From Acidobacteriota bacterium (GTDB taxonomy: Bacteria > Acidobacteriota > Terriglobia > Acidiferrales > 2-02-FULL-67-57), in NCBI GenBank assembly GCA_016189965.1, contig JACPRL010000067.1, forward strand, positions 1 to 13,041: 13,041 bases of DNA, given 5' to 3'. How positions within the stretch are numbered: the stretch's first letter is position 1; each line of letters starts with the position of its first letter. Positions 1-6,514 of the stretch are shown in pieces. Below the pieces are notes generated by a model. It was not told where the DNA came from and made no database searches. It saw nothing but the letters and a program-made list of their open reading frames with translations. Made by a program: the position numbers and the translations under genes.

Positions 1-518
1 ACTTCTTCAACGGCGGTGTGGAGAAGCCGTACGAGGGCGAGGAGCGTGTGCTGGTGCAGTCGCCCAAGGTGCCGACGTACGATTTGCAGCCGGAGATGAG
101 CGCCAGCGGCATCGCCGACGAGATCGTCAAGGCCATCAAGGGCGGCGCCTTCGACGTCATTGTCGTAAATTTCGCCAACGCCGACATGGTCGGCCACTCC
201 GGCAAGCTCGAGCCCACCATCCGCGCCGTCGAGGCGGTGGACGCCTGCCTGGCCCGCATCTACCAGGCGCTCGGCGAAAGGGGCGGCGCCTGGGTCATCA
301 CCGCCGACCACGGCAACGCCGAGATGATGCGCAACGCCGACGGCAGCCCGCACACCTACCACACCACCAACCCGGTGCCGTTCATCCTCGTCACGCCCGA
401 CGGTCGCGCGCGGCTGCGCAGCGACGGCGCCTTGCAGGACGTCGCGCCCACCCTGCTGGGCTTGCTCGGCCTGCCACAGCCGGCGGAGATGAAGGGCCGC
501 GACCTCCGCAACTCTTGA
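1..518 (+). CDS. gpmI: 2,3-bisphosphoglycerate-independent phosphoglycerate mutase, C-terminal part
   Basis: The gene enters from the left edge; about 172 C-terminal residues are present in the frame starting at base 3, ending at TGA 516-518. The enzyme interconverts 3-phosphoglycerate and 2-phosphoglycerate in cytosolic glycolysis/gluconeogenesis, using two Mn ions and no bisphosphoglycerate cofactor. Visible family signatures are FFNGGVE at the edge, SPKVPTYDL, NFANADMVGHSG (Asp and His metal ligands), ITADHGNAEMM (adjacent Asp-His ligands) and HTTNPVPF (last His ligand). These all belong to the alkaline-phosphatase-like domain. The N-terminal half, with the phosphorylated serine and the phosphotransferase insert, lies outside the window, so its integrity cannot be judged. 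The ATG at base 18 is internal to the conserved domain and is not the start. The stop codon is directly joined to a palindromic repeat. The family assignment is secure. Confidence 0.95.
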   Translation, partial: FFNGGVEKPYEGEERVLVQSPKVPTYDLQPEMSASGIADEIVKAIKGGAFDVIVVNFANADMVGHSGKLEPTIRAVEAVDACLARIYQALGERGGAWVITADHGNAEMMRNADGSPHTYHTTNPVPFILVTPDGRARLRSDGALQDVAPTLLGLLGLPQPAEMKGRDLRNS

Positions 519-593
519 AACCGCAGATTCACACAGATGCACACTGATTCATTTCAGCGATCCATCTGTGTGAATCTGTGTGCATCTGTGGTT
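519..593. repeat. Palindromic intergenic repeat, copy 1
   Basis: Two 30-nt arms (519-548 and 564-593) form an inverted repeat with 26 of 30 positions matching and a 15-nt centre. Each arm is itself three tandem 10-bp units of the form ACAGATKCAC, so the CACAGAT cores recur once per helical turn. The left arm begins on the base after the gpmI TGA stop, giving the junction TGA-AACCGCAGAT. The right arm ends 12 nt before the ATG of the next gene. In single-stranded RNA this would fold into a long imperfect hairpin. No T-run follows, so it is not a classical intrinsic terminator. The same element, in the same orientation, recurs at 10314-10393, and a half copy lies at 12543-12572. Confidence 0.85.
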
Positions 594-605
594 ACATAGC
601 CGTTC

Positions 606-1607
606 ATGCCGAAGCCGGAAGAAACCAAGCTCGTTGCCTGCGTCCGCCATCCCTTCGACCAGTGGCGCTTTCCCGCCCGGCTGGTGGAAGAGATTCGGCG
701 GCGTTATCCCGGCATCACCGTCGTGCATCTGGAAGAGACCACGCACCTCGCCGACGAAATCGCCGCGGCCGACATCTTCGTCGGCTGGAACCTGAAGCCC
801 GAGCAGTTCGCCCGCGCCGCCCGGCTCCAATGGATTCACGCCACGGCCGCGGGCGTCGAGCAGTTGATGCGCGAAGAGATCCGCCGCTCGCCCGTCGTCA
901 TCACCAATGCGAGCAGCGTGCTGACCCTGCCGATGGCCGAGCACACGCTGGCGCTCATGCTGGCGCTGGCGCGGCGAATTCCGAGCGCTGTCCGCTACCA
1001 GGAGAAACGGCACTGGGCGCAGCAGGAAATCTGGGACGAATCGCCGCATCCCCGCGAGCTCTCCGGAAGTACGCTGGTGGTGGTCGGCTACGGCGCCGTC
1101 GGGCGCGAGCTCGGCCGCCGCGTGCGCGCCCTGGCGATGAAAGTCATCGGAGTCAAGCGCGATCCTTCGCGCGGGGCTGACTACGCCGATCGCGTCGTCG
1201 CGCCCGAGCGCCTGGAGCAAGCGCTGGGCGAAGGCGACTTCGTGGTTCTGGCCACGCCGGTGACGCCGGCCACCGAGCGCCTTTTCGGCCAGCGGCAATT
1301 CGCCGCCATGAAGCCCAGCGCCTACTTCATCAACATCGCCCGCGGCGTTCTGGTGGACACCGATGCGCTGGTGGCGGCGCTGCGCGAGCGGGTCATCGCC
1401 GGCGCCGCCGTTGACGTCGCCGAGCGCGAGCCGCTCGCGCCCGAGAGCCCGCTCTGGACCGCGCCCAACCTGCTCCTCACGCCGCACCTGGCGGCGGCTT
1501 CCGAGCCGCTCTGGCAGCGGCAGGCGGCGCTGCTCTTCGAGAATCTCGACCGCTGGTTCGCCGGCCGCCCGCTGCTCAACCAGGTGGACAAGGACAGAGG
1601 GTACTGA
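606..1607 (+). CDS. D-2-hydroxyacid dehydrogenase (NAD-dependent, GyaR/GhrB-like)
   Basis: The 333-residue length is normal for a short-form D-isomer 2-hydroxyacid dehydrogenase, a cytosolic NAD(P)-dependent reductase of 2-keto acids. The Rossmann nucleotide-binding loop GYGAVG lies at residues 161-166. The catalytic triad is intact: Arg246 in NIARGVLVD, Glu275 in AEREPL and His294 in LTPHLA. NASSVLTLPMAEHTLALML (from 101) is the inter-domain hinge typical of the family. It has no ACT domain, unlike the serA product at 10938. The exact substrate (glyoxylate, hydroxypyruvate or other) cannot be read from sequence. An in-frame TAG at 597-599 makes ATG 606 the first possible start; no Shine-Dalgarno is visible before it, and a palindromic repeat ends 12 nt upstream. 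The next gene starts 8 nt downstream, which suggests co-transcription. Confidence 0.93.
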   Translation: MPKPEETKLVACVRHPFDQWRFPARLVEEIRRRYPGITVVHLEETTHLADEIAAADIFVGWNLKPEQFARAARLQWIHATAAGVEQLMREEIRRSPVVITNASSVLTLPMAEHTLALMLALARRIPSAVRYQEKRHWAQQEIWDESPHPRELSGSTLVVVGYGAVGRELGRRVRALAMKVIGVKRDPSRGADYADRVVAPERLEQALGEGDFVVLATPVTPATERLFGQRQFAAMKPSAYFINIARGVLVDTDALVAALRERVIAGAAVDVAEREPLAPESPLWTAPNLLLTPHLAAASEPLWQRQAALLFENLDRWFAGRPLLNQVDKDRGY

Positions 1608-1615
1608 GAGGAGCC

Positions 1616-2659
1616 ATGAAGACCATCGTCGTCACGCGCTACGGCGCTCCCGATGTGATGGAATGACGCGACCGCGCCGAGCCCGCGCCGGCTGCCGGCG
1701 AAGTCGTCGTGCGCGTGCGCGCCGCCGGCATCAACTTCGCCGACATCCTCATGCGCCTGGGCTACTACACCGGCGTGCCCAAGCCGCCCTTCTCTCCCGG
1801 ACTGGAAGCGGCGGGCGAAGTGGAAGCTGTGGGCGAAGGCGTCGCGCGGCCGCGCGTCGGCGAGCGCGTGGTAATGCTGCGTCCGGGCGGCTGCTACGCC
1901 GAGTGCGTGGTTCTGCCCGCCGCACTGGCGATTCCCATCCCGGCGGCGATGAGCTTTGAAGAAGCGGCGGCTCTGCCGGTGAACTATTTGACCGTCTATC
2001 AGGCGTTGCACCACCTGACCACGCTGCGGCCGGGCGAGCGGCTGCTCGTCCACGCCGCTGCCGGCGGCGTGGGCCTGGCCGCGATCCAGATAGGCAAGCT
2101 CGCCGGCGCGGAACTCTTCGGCACCGCCTCCGCCTCCAAGCACGACTTCCTGCGCCAGCAGGGCGTCCAGCACTGCATTGACTACCGCACACAGGACTTC
2201 GAGGAAGAAGTGCGCCGGCTGACCCGCGGAGAAGGCGTGGACGTCATTCTCGACGCCGTCGGCGGCGCCTCCTATCGCAAGAGCTACCGCTTGCTGCGCC
2301 AGGGCGGCCGGCTCGTCTGCTTCGGGATGTCCTCGGCTGTCGTGGGCAAGGGCCGCTCGCTGCGCGCGCTCAAGGAATGGTGGAACGCGCCCAGCTTCAA
2401 CCCGCTGGACATGATTGGCAAGAACCGAATCGTGATGGGCCTGCACCTCGGGCCGATGGCCAGGGCCCACCCGGAGCTCATCTTCGCTTGGACGCAGGAG
2501 CTGTTCCGACTCTACGCCGAAAGCAAGATCAAGCCGCATATCGGCGCCACCTTCGCGCTGGGCGAAGCCGCCGCCGCTCACCACTACATCCACGACCGCC
2601 GCAACGTCGGCAAAGTGTTGCTCGTTCCTGAATCAGTCACCCGCAACCAACTGGCTTAG
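1616..2659 (+). pseudogene. MDR-family NADPH:quinone oxidoreductase (VAT-1-like), interrupted by one in-frame TGA
   Basis: Read from ATG 1616 (AGGAG just upstream, 8 nt after the previous stop), the frame gives MKTIVVTRYGAPDVME, then TGA at 1664-1666. It continues in the same frame as RDRAEPAPAAGEVVVRV through the whole family fold. These are the expected N-terminal beta strands of a zinc-independent medium-chain dehydrogenase/reductase. Downstream, AGINFADIL, the NADPH-binding AAAGGVG loop (about codons 147-153), DVILDAVGG and the C-terminal NVGKVLL are intact, and no zinc-ligand cysteines are present. Such enzymes reduce quinones or enones with NADPH. The body shows no other damage. A GTG at 1709 could start a 316-residue product, but it would lack the first strands and the conserved ER(P/A)EPAPAAGE segment. 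Possibilities are a recent nonsense mutation (for example TGG to TGA), a sequencing error, or readthrough; the context TGA-C is leaky. Confidence 0.8.
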
Positions 2660-2670
2660 GGCGTCCTTTC

Positions 2671-3702
2671 TTAGTCGCGGGACGTGAAGTAGCCCGGGCG
2701 GGCGAAAACGCGAAATGTCGCGGGCTTGCCGCTCGGGTCGGACGCAGCCAGCGGTGCGCCGTTCTCATCCACCAGCTCGACGCTGATGCGGCGGTAGCGG
2801 CCGTCGCGGGCGGTGTTGGCGGGTTGGTAGGCGAGCGAGTAGAGGTTGCGCAGGCGCTCGCCGATTTCGGCATAGATACGGTCGAGCTCGGCCGCCGATT
2901 CGGGAAAATACGCCTGACCGGCGCTGGCTTCGGCGAGCGCGCGCAGGCGCGCGTCGGCTTCTGCGAAGGTTTCCTTCACTTCGCTGGCTTTGCGGTCGTC
3001 GCGACCGCGCTTGCGCTTCGTGTCCGTCTCGCCCACGAGCAGCCGGCCGACGGCGAGCGGAAAGAAAGTCACCTGGCTCGCGCCCACGCGAGCTTCGAGG
3101 GCCTCCCAGGGAACGCGGCTGCCGGTGTCGAGCCCCGTGCCCACGAGGACCACGGCCGTGCGCCGGGGCGGAGGGAAGCCTTCGGGGCTCAGCCCGGCGA
3201 GCGCCTCGGCGACGGCGTCGTGCAGGTTCATCTCCGCCATCCCCAGCCCGAAGCGCCCCAGTCCGCCGAGCCTCTCCTCGACGAGGTGCTTGTCGCGGGT
3301 GAAAGGAATCTCCCCGTGGAGCTCGCGGGCATAGCTCAGCAACGCGACTTCGTCTTCCGGGCGCAGCGCGCGGAGTAGGCGAGCCGCCATGGCCACGTGT
3401 TCCCGCTGCAGGAGGAAGACCGCCGGGTTGGCTTCAATCAGCAGCGCCACTCGGATGGGCGCCGTAGTGGGAACGAAATGGGTGATTGCCTGCGGTTGCC
3501 CGTCTTCTTTCACCAGGAAGTTCTGGCGGACCAGGTTGGGAACATGCCGGCCGCTTGCATCCAGCACGGCGACGTCCACGTTGACCAGCCGGACGTCCAC
3601 GCGCAGCCGCGGGCTCTCGAGCGGCGGCTCCTGCGCCAGGCGCGGCGCGGCAGCCGCCGGCAGCAAGAAAACGCTGAGGAGAAGAGGGAGCGGCGCCGGC
3701 AG
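2671..3702 (-). CDS. Secreted VWA-domain protein (acidobacterial VWFA family), downstream paralogue
   Basis: About 340 residues resembling the acidobacterial VWFA-related family. The order is: export signal, a short beta-rich N-domain (VRLVNVDVAVLDASG, NFLVKEDGQPQ), a von Willebrand A fold (roughly residues 85-300), and a C-terminal strand region ending RVFARPGYFTS. It is a clear paralogue of the gene directly upstream. The usual DxSxS metal site reads IEANPA (Glu90, Asn92, Ala94), so classical MIDAS metal binding is probably lost. The start is uncertain. The first ATG/GTG/TTG is TTG 3666, but the frame upstream of it encodes LLPAPLPLLLSVFLLPAAAA, an obvious signal-peptide core ending near RLA-QE. 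I therefore placed the start at CTG 3702, the only start-like codon that includes that core; no Shine-Dalgarno is visible. The stop lies 11 nt from the convergent oxidoreductase stop. The role is unknown; family members are presumed exported binding proteins. Confidence 0.82.
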   Translation of the reverse strand: MPAPLPLLLSVFLLPAAAAPRLAQEPPLESPRLRVDVRLVNVDVAVLDASGRHVPNLVRQNFLVKEDGQPQAITHFVPTTAPIRVALLIEANPAVFLLQREHVAMAARLLRALRPEDEVALLSYARELHGEIPFTRDKHLVEERLGGLGRFGLGMAEMNLHDAVAEALAGLSPEGFPPPRRTAVVLVGTGLDTGSRVPWEALEARVGASQVTFFPLAVGRLLVGETDTKRKRGRDDRKASEVKETFAEADARLRALAEASAGQAYFPESAAELDRIYAEIGERLRNLYSLAYQPANTARDGRYRRISVELVDENGAPLAASDPSGKPATFRVFARPGYFTSRD

Positions 3703-3715
3703 GAGCCGCGCGCGC

Positions 3716-4786
3716 TCAGGCCTGCGGGGCGTAGTAGCCCTCCCGCGCGTAAATCTCGTACTTCACCTGCTTGCCGTTCTGGTCCACCACCTTCAGCGGC
3801 TTGCCGTCGGGTCCCACCAGCTTGATCTGGATCTTGTGGAACTTGCCGTCGCGCTTGAGCTCGCGCGGGCGGAAGGCGACGCTGTACTGGTTGCGCAGCA
3901 TGCCGCCGATTTCCTGGTAGATGCCGGGCATTTCGGTGATGAAGCGGGGGAAGTAGGCGCGCCCGCCCGTCTGCTCGGAGAGCGCCCGCAACTGCACGTC
4001 GGCGATCTGGAGGTTCATCCGGGCCGTGGTGGAGCTGATGCCGTAGGCCTCCCGCCGCTCGTAATACATCTGCAGCGCAAAGCTCATCCCGATGCCGAAG
4101 ATGACGGCGCGGTGCTCGCGGACGAGTTTCTGGATGTCGTCCCAACTGTGGCGGCTGAAGGAGTTCACGCCGGTGCCGATGACGATGATGGATTTCTTCC
4201 CTTCGATGTCCTTCATGCGGTCGAGCGTGTCGGCGATGGCGTCGAAGGTGTTGGACTCGCGGAAGCCCGCCGGATAGGCCAGCCGGCGCAGGGCCGCATA
4301 AATCTCCTGCGAGTCCTGGGTGAAGTCCACCTCGACGCGGGGCTTGAAGTCGAAGGAGACCAGGCCGACCCAGTCGCCCTTGCGGATCTGCCGCAAAAAG
4401 TAGTAGGCGGCGTCGAGGTTGTCCCAGACCAGGTAGCCGATGGCCGGCGTGGTCTCGACCACCAGCACGGTCGTCAGGGGCGCCTCCGAGGGCGCAAACG
4501 CCACGATCTCCTGTTCCGCGCCGTCCTCATAGACGCGGAAGTGTTCTTTCTGGAGGCCGGTGACAAAGTTGCCGTTGCGGTCCACGACGGTCAGGTCCAC
4601 GTTGACCAGCGGGACGTCGACCTTCAGCGCGTAGGGCGCTTCTTCCTCCTGCGAGGGCTTGGGCTGGAGCGGGCCCTGCTTTTCTTCCTTGGGGGGAACC
4701 TGCTGGGCGGCCGCCAGCCAGAAGCTGCCGCCGGCGAGCAGCAGCGCGAGCCCGAGCACCCACGCGAACCTTGAAATCTTCTTCAT
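3716..4786 (-). CDS. Secreted VWA-domain protein (acidobacterial VWFA family), upstream paralogue
   Basis: 356 residues from ATG 4786, preceded by GAGAGG on the coding strand. A signal peptide is clear: MKKISR, a hydrophobic core to residue 24, and a likely cleavage site at LAAA-QQ (after Ala27). A Pro/Glu/Lys-rich linker (about 28-50) leads to VPLVNVDLTVVDRNG and EHFRVYEDG, the N-terminal beta module seen in acidobacterial VWFA-related proteins. The VWA fold follows (about 104-305), then a C-terminal strand region ending YEIYAREGYYAP. The metal site expected as DxSxS reads VETTPA (Glu111, Thr113, Ala115), matching the eroded site of the downstream paralogue. The two genes lie 13 nt apart in one direction and probably arose by duplication. 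The function is unknown; exported VWA domains usually bind other proteins or surfaces. The annotation of fold and export is firm, the role is not. Confidence 0.9.
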   Translation of the reverse strand: MKKISRFAWVLGLALLLAGGSFWLAAAQQVPPKEEKQGPLQPKPSQEEEAPYALKVDVPLVNVDLTVVDRNGNFVTGLQKEHFRVYEDGAEQEIVAFAPSEAPLTTVLVVETTPAIGYLVWDNLDAAYYFLRQIRKGDWVGLVSFDFKPRVEVDFTQDSQEIYAALRRLAYPAGFRESNTFDAIADTLDRMKDIEGKKSIIVIGTGVNSFSRHSWDDIQKLVREHRAVIFGIGMSFALQMYYERREAYGISSTTARMNLQIADVQLRALSEQTGGRAYFPRFITEMPGIYQEIGGMLRNQYSVAFRPRELKRDGKFHKIQIKLVGPDGKPLKVVDQNGKQVKYEIYAREGYYAPQA

Positions 4787-4814
4787 AACCCTCTCAGCGC
4801 TTCCTTTACCTGCC

Positions 4815-4844
4815 AGTTTGCCACGCCGGTTGCGGCCGGGTCAA
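4815..4844 (-). promoter_or_regulatory. Candidate sigma70-type promoter for the VWA gene pair
   Basis: On the minus strand TTGACC (4844-4839) matches the -35 consensus at five of six bases, and CAAACT (4820-4815) follows after 18 bp as a weak -10. Transcription would begin near 4808, giving a leader of about 22 nt with GAGAGG before ATG 4786. The -10 is poor, so this is a tentative reading. Confidence 0.3.
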
Positions 4845-4885
4845 TCTAACTCGCGCCGCAGCCGCCCGTCCCCGCCGGGCACCTG

Positions 4886-4894
4886 TGCTAAGAT
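4886..4894 (+). promoter_or_regulatory. Candidate extended -10 promoter for the small ORF and pyk
   Basis: TGCTAAGAT fits the extended -10 pattern TGnTATAAT at the TG and at four of six hexamer bases. There is no recognisable -35, which extended -10 promoters tolerate. The start of transcription would fall near 4901, placing the GGAGGAG at 4914-4920 in a short leader. This is consistent with, but not proof of, translation of the small ORF that follows. Confidence 0.3.
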
Positions 4895-4913
4895 GAACGC
4901 CCTTCTGTACTCC

Positions 4914-4920
4914 GGAGGAG
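4914..4920 (+). promoter_or_regulatory. Strong Shine-Dalgarno before the small ORF
   Basis: GGAGGAG sits 5 nt before TTG 4926 and 11 nt before GTG 4932. It is one of the strongest ribosome-binding sequences in the window and precedes no other gene start, which is the main reason to think the small ORF is translated. Confidence 0.5.
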
Positions 4921-4925
4921 CCGCT

Positions 4926-5075
4926 TTGGCTGTGAGAGGCCGGCTTCTCTTCTTGCTCCTCCCGGGCTATTGGATGCGGGCACGGGGCGTGATGGTGCCT
5001 GCGCCGGAGGGAGTGTCCGAGGCGGAGCGGACAGCGCCGATGTCTGCGGCCGAGATTCTGCGGAGGAGGAGATAA
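4926..5075 (+). CDS. Possible small ORF (49 residues) translationally coupled to pyk
   Basis: I do not recognise this protein. From TTG 4926, 5 nt after GGAGGAG, it would encode MAVRGRLLFLLLPGYWMRAR, then a Pro/Glu/Ala-rich middle, and end EILRRRR. GTG 4932 is an alternative start, and an in-frame ATG at 4893 lies before the Shine-Dalgarno. There is a short hydrophobic patch at about residues 7-17, too short for a confident membrane span, and a basic tail. The TAA stop (5073-5075) shares its last base with the pyk ATG (5075-5077), a TAATG arrangement typical of coupled translation. The pyk Shine-Dalgarno lies inside this frame. It could be a real small protein, a regulatory leader peptide for pyk, or chance in GC-rich DNA. 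Conservation of the frame in relatives would decide. Confidence 0.4.
   Translation: MAVRGRLLFLLLPGYWMRARGVMVPAPEGVSEAERTAPMSAAEILRRRR
5064..5069 (+). promoter_or_regulatory. pyk: Shine-Dalgarno that fixes the pyk start
   Basis: AGGAGG ends 5 nt before ATG 5075. It selects this start over an in-frame ATG at 4970, which would add 35 residues with no resemblance to pyruvate kinase. The conserved N-terminal strand (KAKIVATIGPAS) begins at residue 4 of the chosen product. Confidence 0.8.
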
Positions 5076-6514
5076 TGCAGCGCAAAGCCAAGATCGTCGC
5101 CACCATCGGTCCGGCCTCGCACGAGCCCTTGATGCTGCTGGCGCTGCTGGAAGCGGGGATGGACGTCGCCCGGCTGAATTTCTCCCACGGCGAGCACAGC
5201 CTGCACGCCCGCGTCATCCGCGACCTGCGCCGGCTCACCACGCTCCAGCACCGCTCCGTGTGCATCTTCGCGGACTTGCCCGGGCCCAAGATTCGCACCG
5301 GGCGTCTGGAGAACGGCAAGCCGGTCGAGCTGCGCGCCGGGCAGAAGCTGGCCCTCACCGGGACCGACATTGTCGGCGGCCGCGACCGCATCAGCATCAA
5401 TTACCCGCGGCTGGCGCAGGACGTGCGGCCCAACGACCGCATCCTGCTCTCCGACGGGCTCATCGAGCTGCGGGTGGTGGAGACGAAGGGCGAGGAGATC
5501 GCCTGCCGGGTCGTCAACGGCGGGCTGCTGGGCGAGCGCAAGGGCGTGAACCTCCCCGGCGTAAAGCTGAAGATTTCTTCCCTCACCCCGCGCGACAAGG
5601 AGCACCTGAAGTTCGCCCTCGAGCACGGCGTCAACTACGTGGCGCAATCCTTTGTCCGCTCCGCCGACGACGTGCGCGAGCTCAAGGTCCTGATCAGGCG
5701 CTCGGGCTACGATACCCCCGTGCTGGCCAAGATCGAAAAGCCCGAAGCGCTCGAAGACCTCGACAACATCCTCGCCGTCGCCGACGGCGTCATGGTGGCC
5801 CGCGGCGACCTGGGCGTGGAGATGCGGCCCGAGCAGGTGCCGGTGGCGCAGAAGAAAATCATCCTGGCCGCCAACGAGCGCCGCATCCCCGTCATCACCG
5901 CCACGCAGATGCTCGAGTCCATGATCCAGAATCCGCGGCCCACGCGGGCCGAGGCCAGCGACGTCGCCAACGCCATCTTCGACGGCACCGACGCCGTCAT
6001 GCTCTCCGGCGAGACGGCGGCGGGGCGCTATCCGCGCGAAGCAGTGGCGATGATGGCCAAAATCATTTGCGAGGCGGAAGCGGCCGCGCCGCGCTGGCAG
6101 CGCCGTGAGCCGGCGCACGCGGTCGACAACATCGCCGAGACCGTGGCGCAAACGGTGGCGGCGGCGGCCGACCAGCTTCGGGTCAAGGTGGTGGCGGTGT
6201 TCACCCAGAGCGGGTCGACGGCGCGGCTGGTGTCGAAAGCGCGCCCGCGCCCGCCGATTGTCGTCTTTGCGCCCGACCAGGACGTGCGGCGGCGGCTGGC
6301 GCTGCTCTGGGGTGTGCTGCCGCGGCGCATCGGGCGCGTGCGCGGGGTCGATCAGCTTTTCGAGGAGGCCGAGCGGCGTCTAGCGGAGGAGAAGCTGGTT
6401 GAACGGGGAGACATAGTTGCGGTGGTGGCCGGCACGCCGCTCGGGACGCGGGGCACAACCAATCTCCTGAAGTTCCACCTGGTGGGAAGCGCCCGGCGCC
6501 GCCGCAAGGGCTAA
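5075..6514 (+). CDS. pyk: Pyruvate kinase
   Basis: 479 residues, the usual bacterial length. It transfers phosphate from PEP to ADP, giving pyruvate and ATP, the last step of cytosolic glycolysis. The A domain opens with KIVATIGPAS, then VARLNFSHGEH (Arg33, Asn35, Ser37) and DLPGPKIRTG. The B lid domain spans about 73-170. The active-site signature is complete: AKIEKPEAL (Lys219, Glu221), VMVARGDLGVE (Asp245) and VITATQMLESM (Thr277), followed by NPRPTRAEASDVANAI and MLSGETAAG. The C-terminal regulatory domain runs from about 350, with TQSGSTARLVSKARP. The effector (fructose-1,6-bisphosphate, AMP or sugar phosphate) cannot be told. The start is fixed by AGGAGG and by TAATG overlap with a possible small ORF. 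The 3' end overlaps the convergent rhomboid gene by 4 nt, leaving no room for a terminator between them. Confidence 0.97.
   Translation: MQRKAKIVATIGPASHEPLMLLALLEAGMDVARLNFSHGEHSLHARVIRDLRRLTTLQHRSVCIFADLPGPKIRTGRLENGKPVELRAGQKLALTGTDIVGGRDRISINYPRLAQDVRPNDRILLSDGLIELRVVETKGEEIACRVVNGGLLGERKGVNLPGVKLKISSLTPRDKEHLKFALEHGVNYVAQSFVRSADDVRELKVLIRRSGYDTPVLAKIEKPEALEDLDNILAVADGVMVARGDLGVEMRPEQVPVAQKKIILAANERRIPVITATQMLESMIQNPRPTRAEASDVANAIFDGTDAVMLSGETAAGRYPREAVAMMAKIICEAEAAAPRWQRREPAHAVDNIAETVAQTVAAAADQLRVKVVAVFTQSGSTARLVSKARPRPPIVVFAPDQDVRRRLALLWGVLPRRIGRVRGVDQLFEEAERRLAEEKLVERGDIVAVVAGTPLGTRGTTNLLKFHLVGSARRRRKG

Noticed and set aside
519..593. CRISPR array, because of regular short repeats
   Set aside because: The 10-bp units are contiguous with no spacers, arranged as an inverted repeat, and no cas genes are present.
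549..1487. Long minus-strand open frame opposite the D-2-hydroxyacid dehydrogenase
   Set aside because: It is an antisense shadow of a well-supported gene, with His/Gly/Ala/Arg-rich low-complexity content and no recognisable domain. The same applies to other long antisense frames, such as 7332-9653 plus and 10866-12557 minus.
1664..1700. Selenocysteine insertion at the in-frame TGA, suggested by a GC-rich inverted repeat (CGCCGGC/GCCGGCG, 1686-1700) shortly downstream
   Set aside because: The position is not catalytic in MDR oxidoreductases, the inverted repeat leaves almost no loop and lacks a recognisable SECIS pattern, and such repeats are common in GC-rich DNA.
4970..5074. Extended pyk start at ATG 4970
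   Set aside because: The 35 extra residues do not resemble pyruvate kinase, and AGGAGG with TAATG overlap supports ATG 5075.
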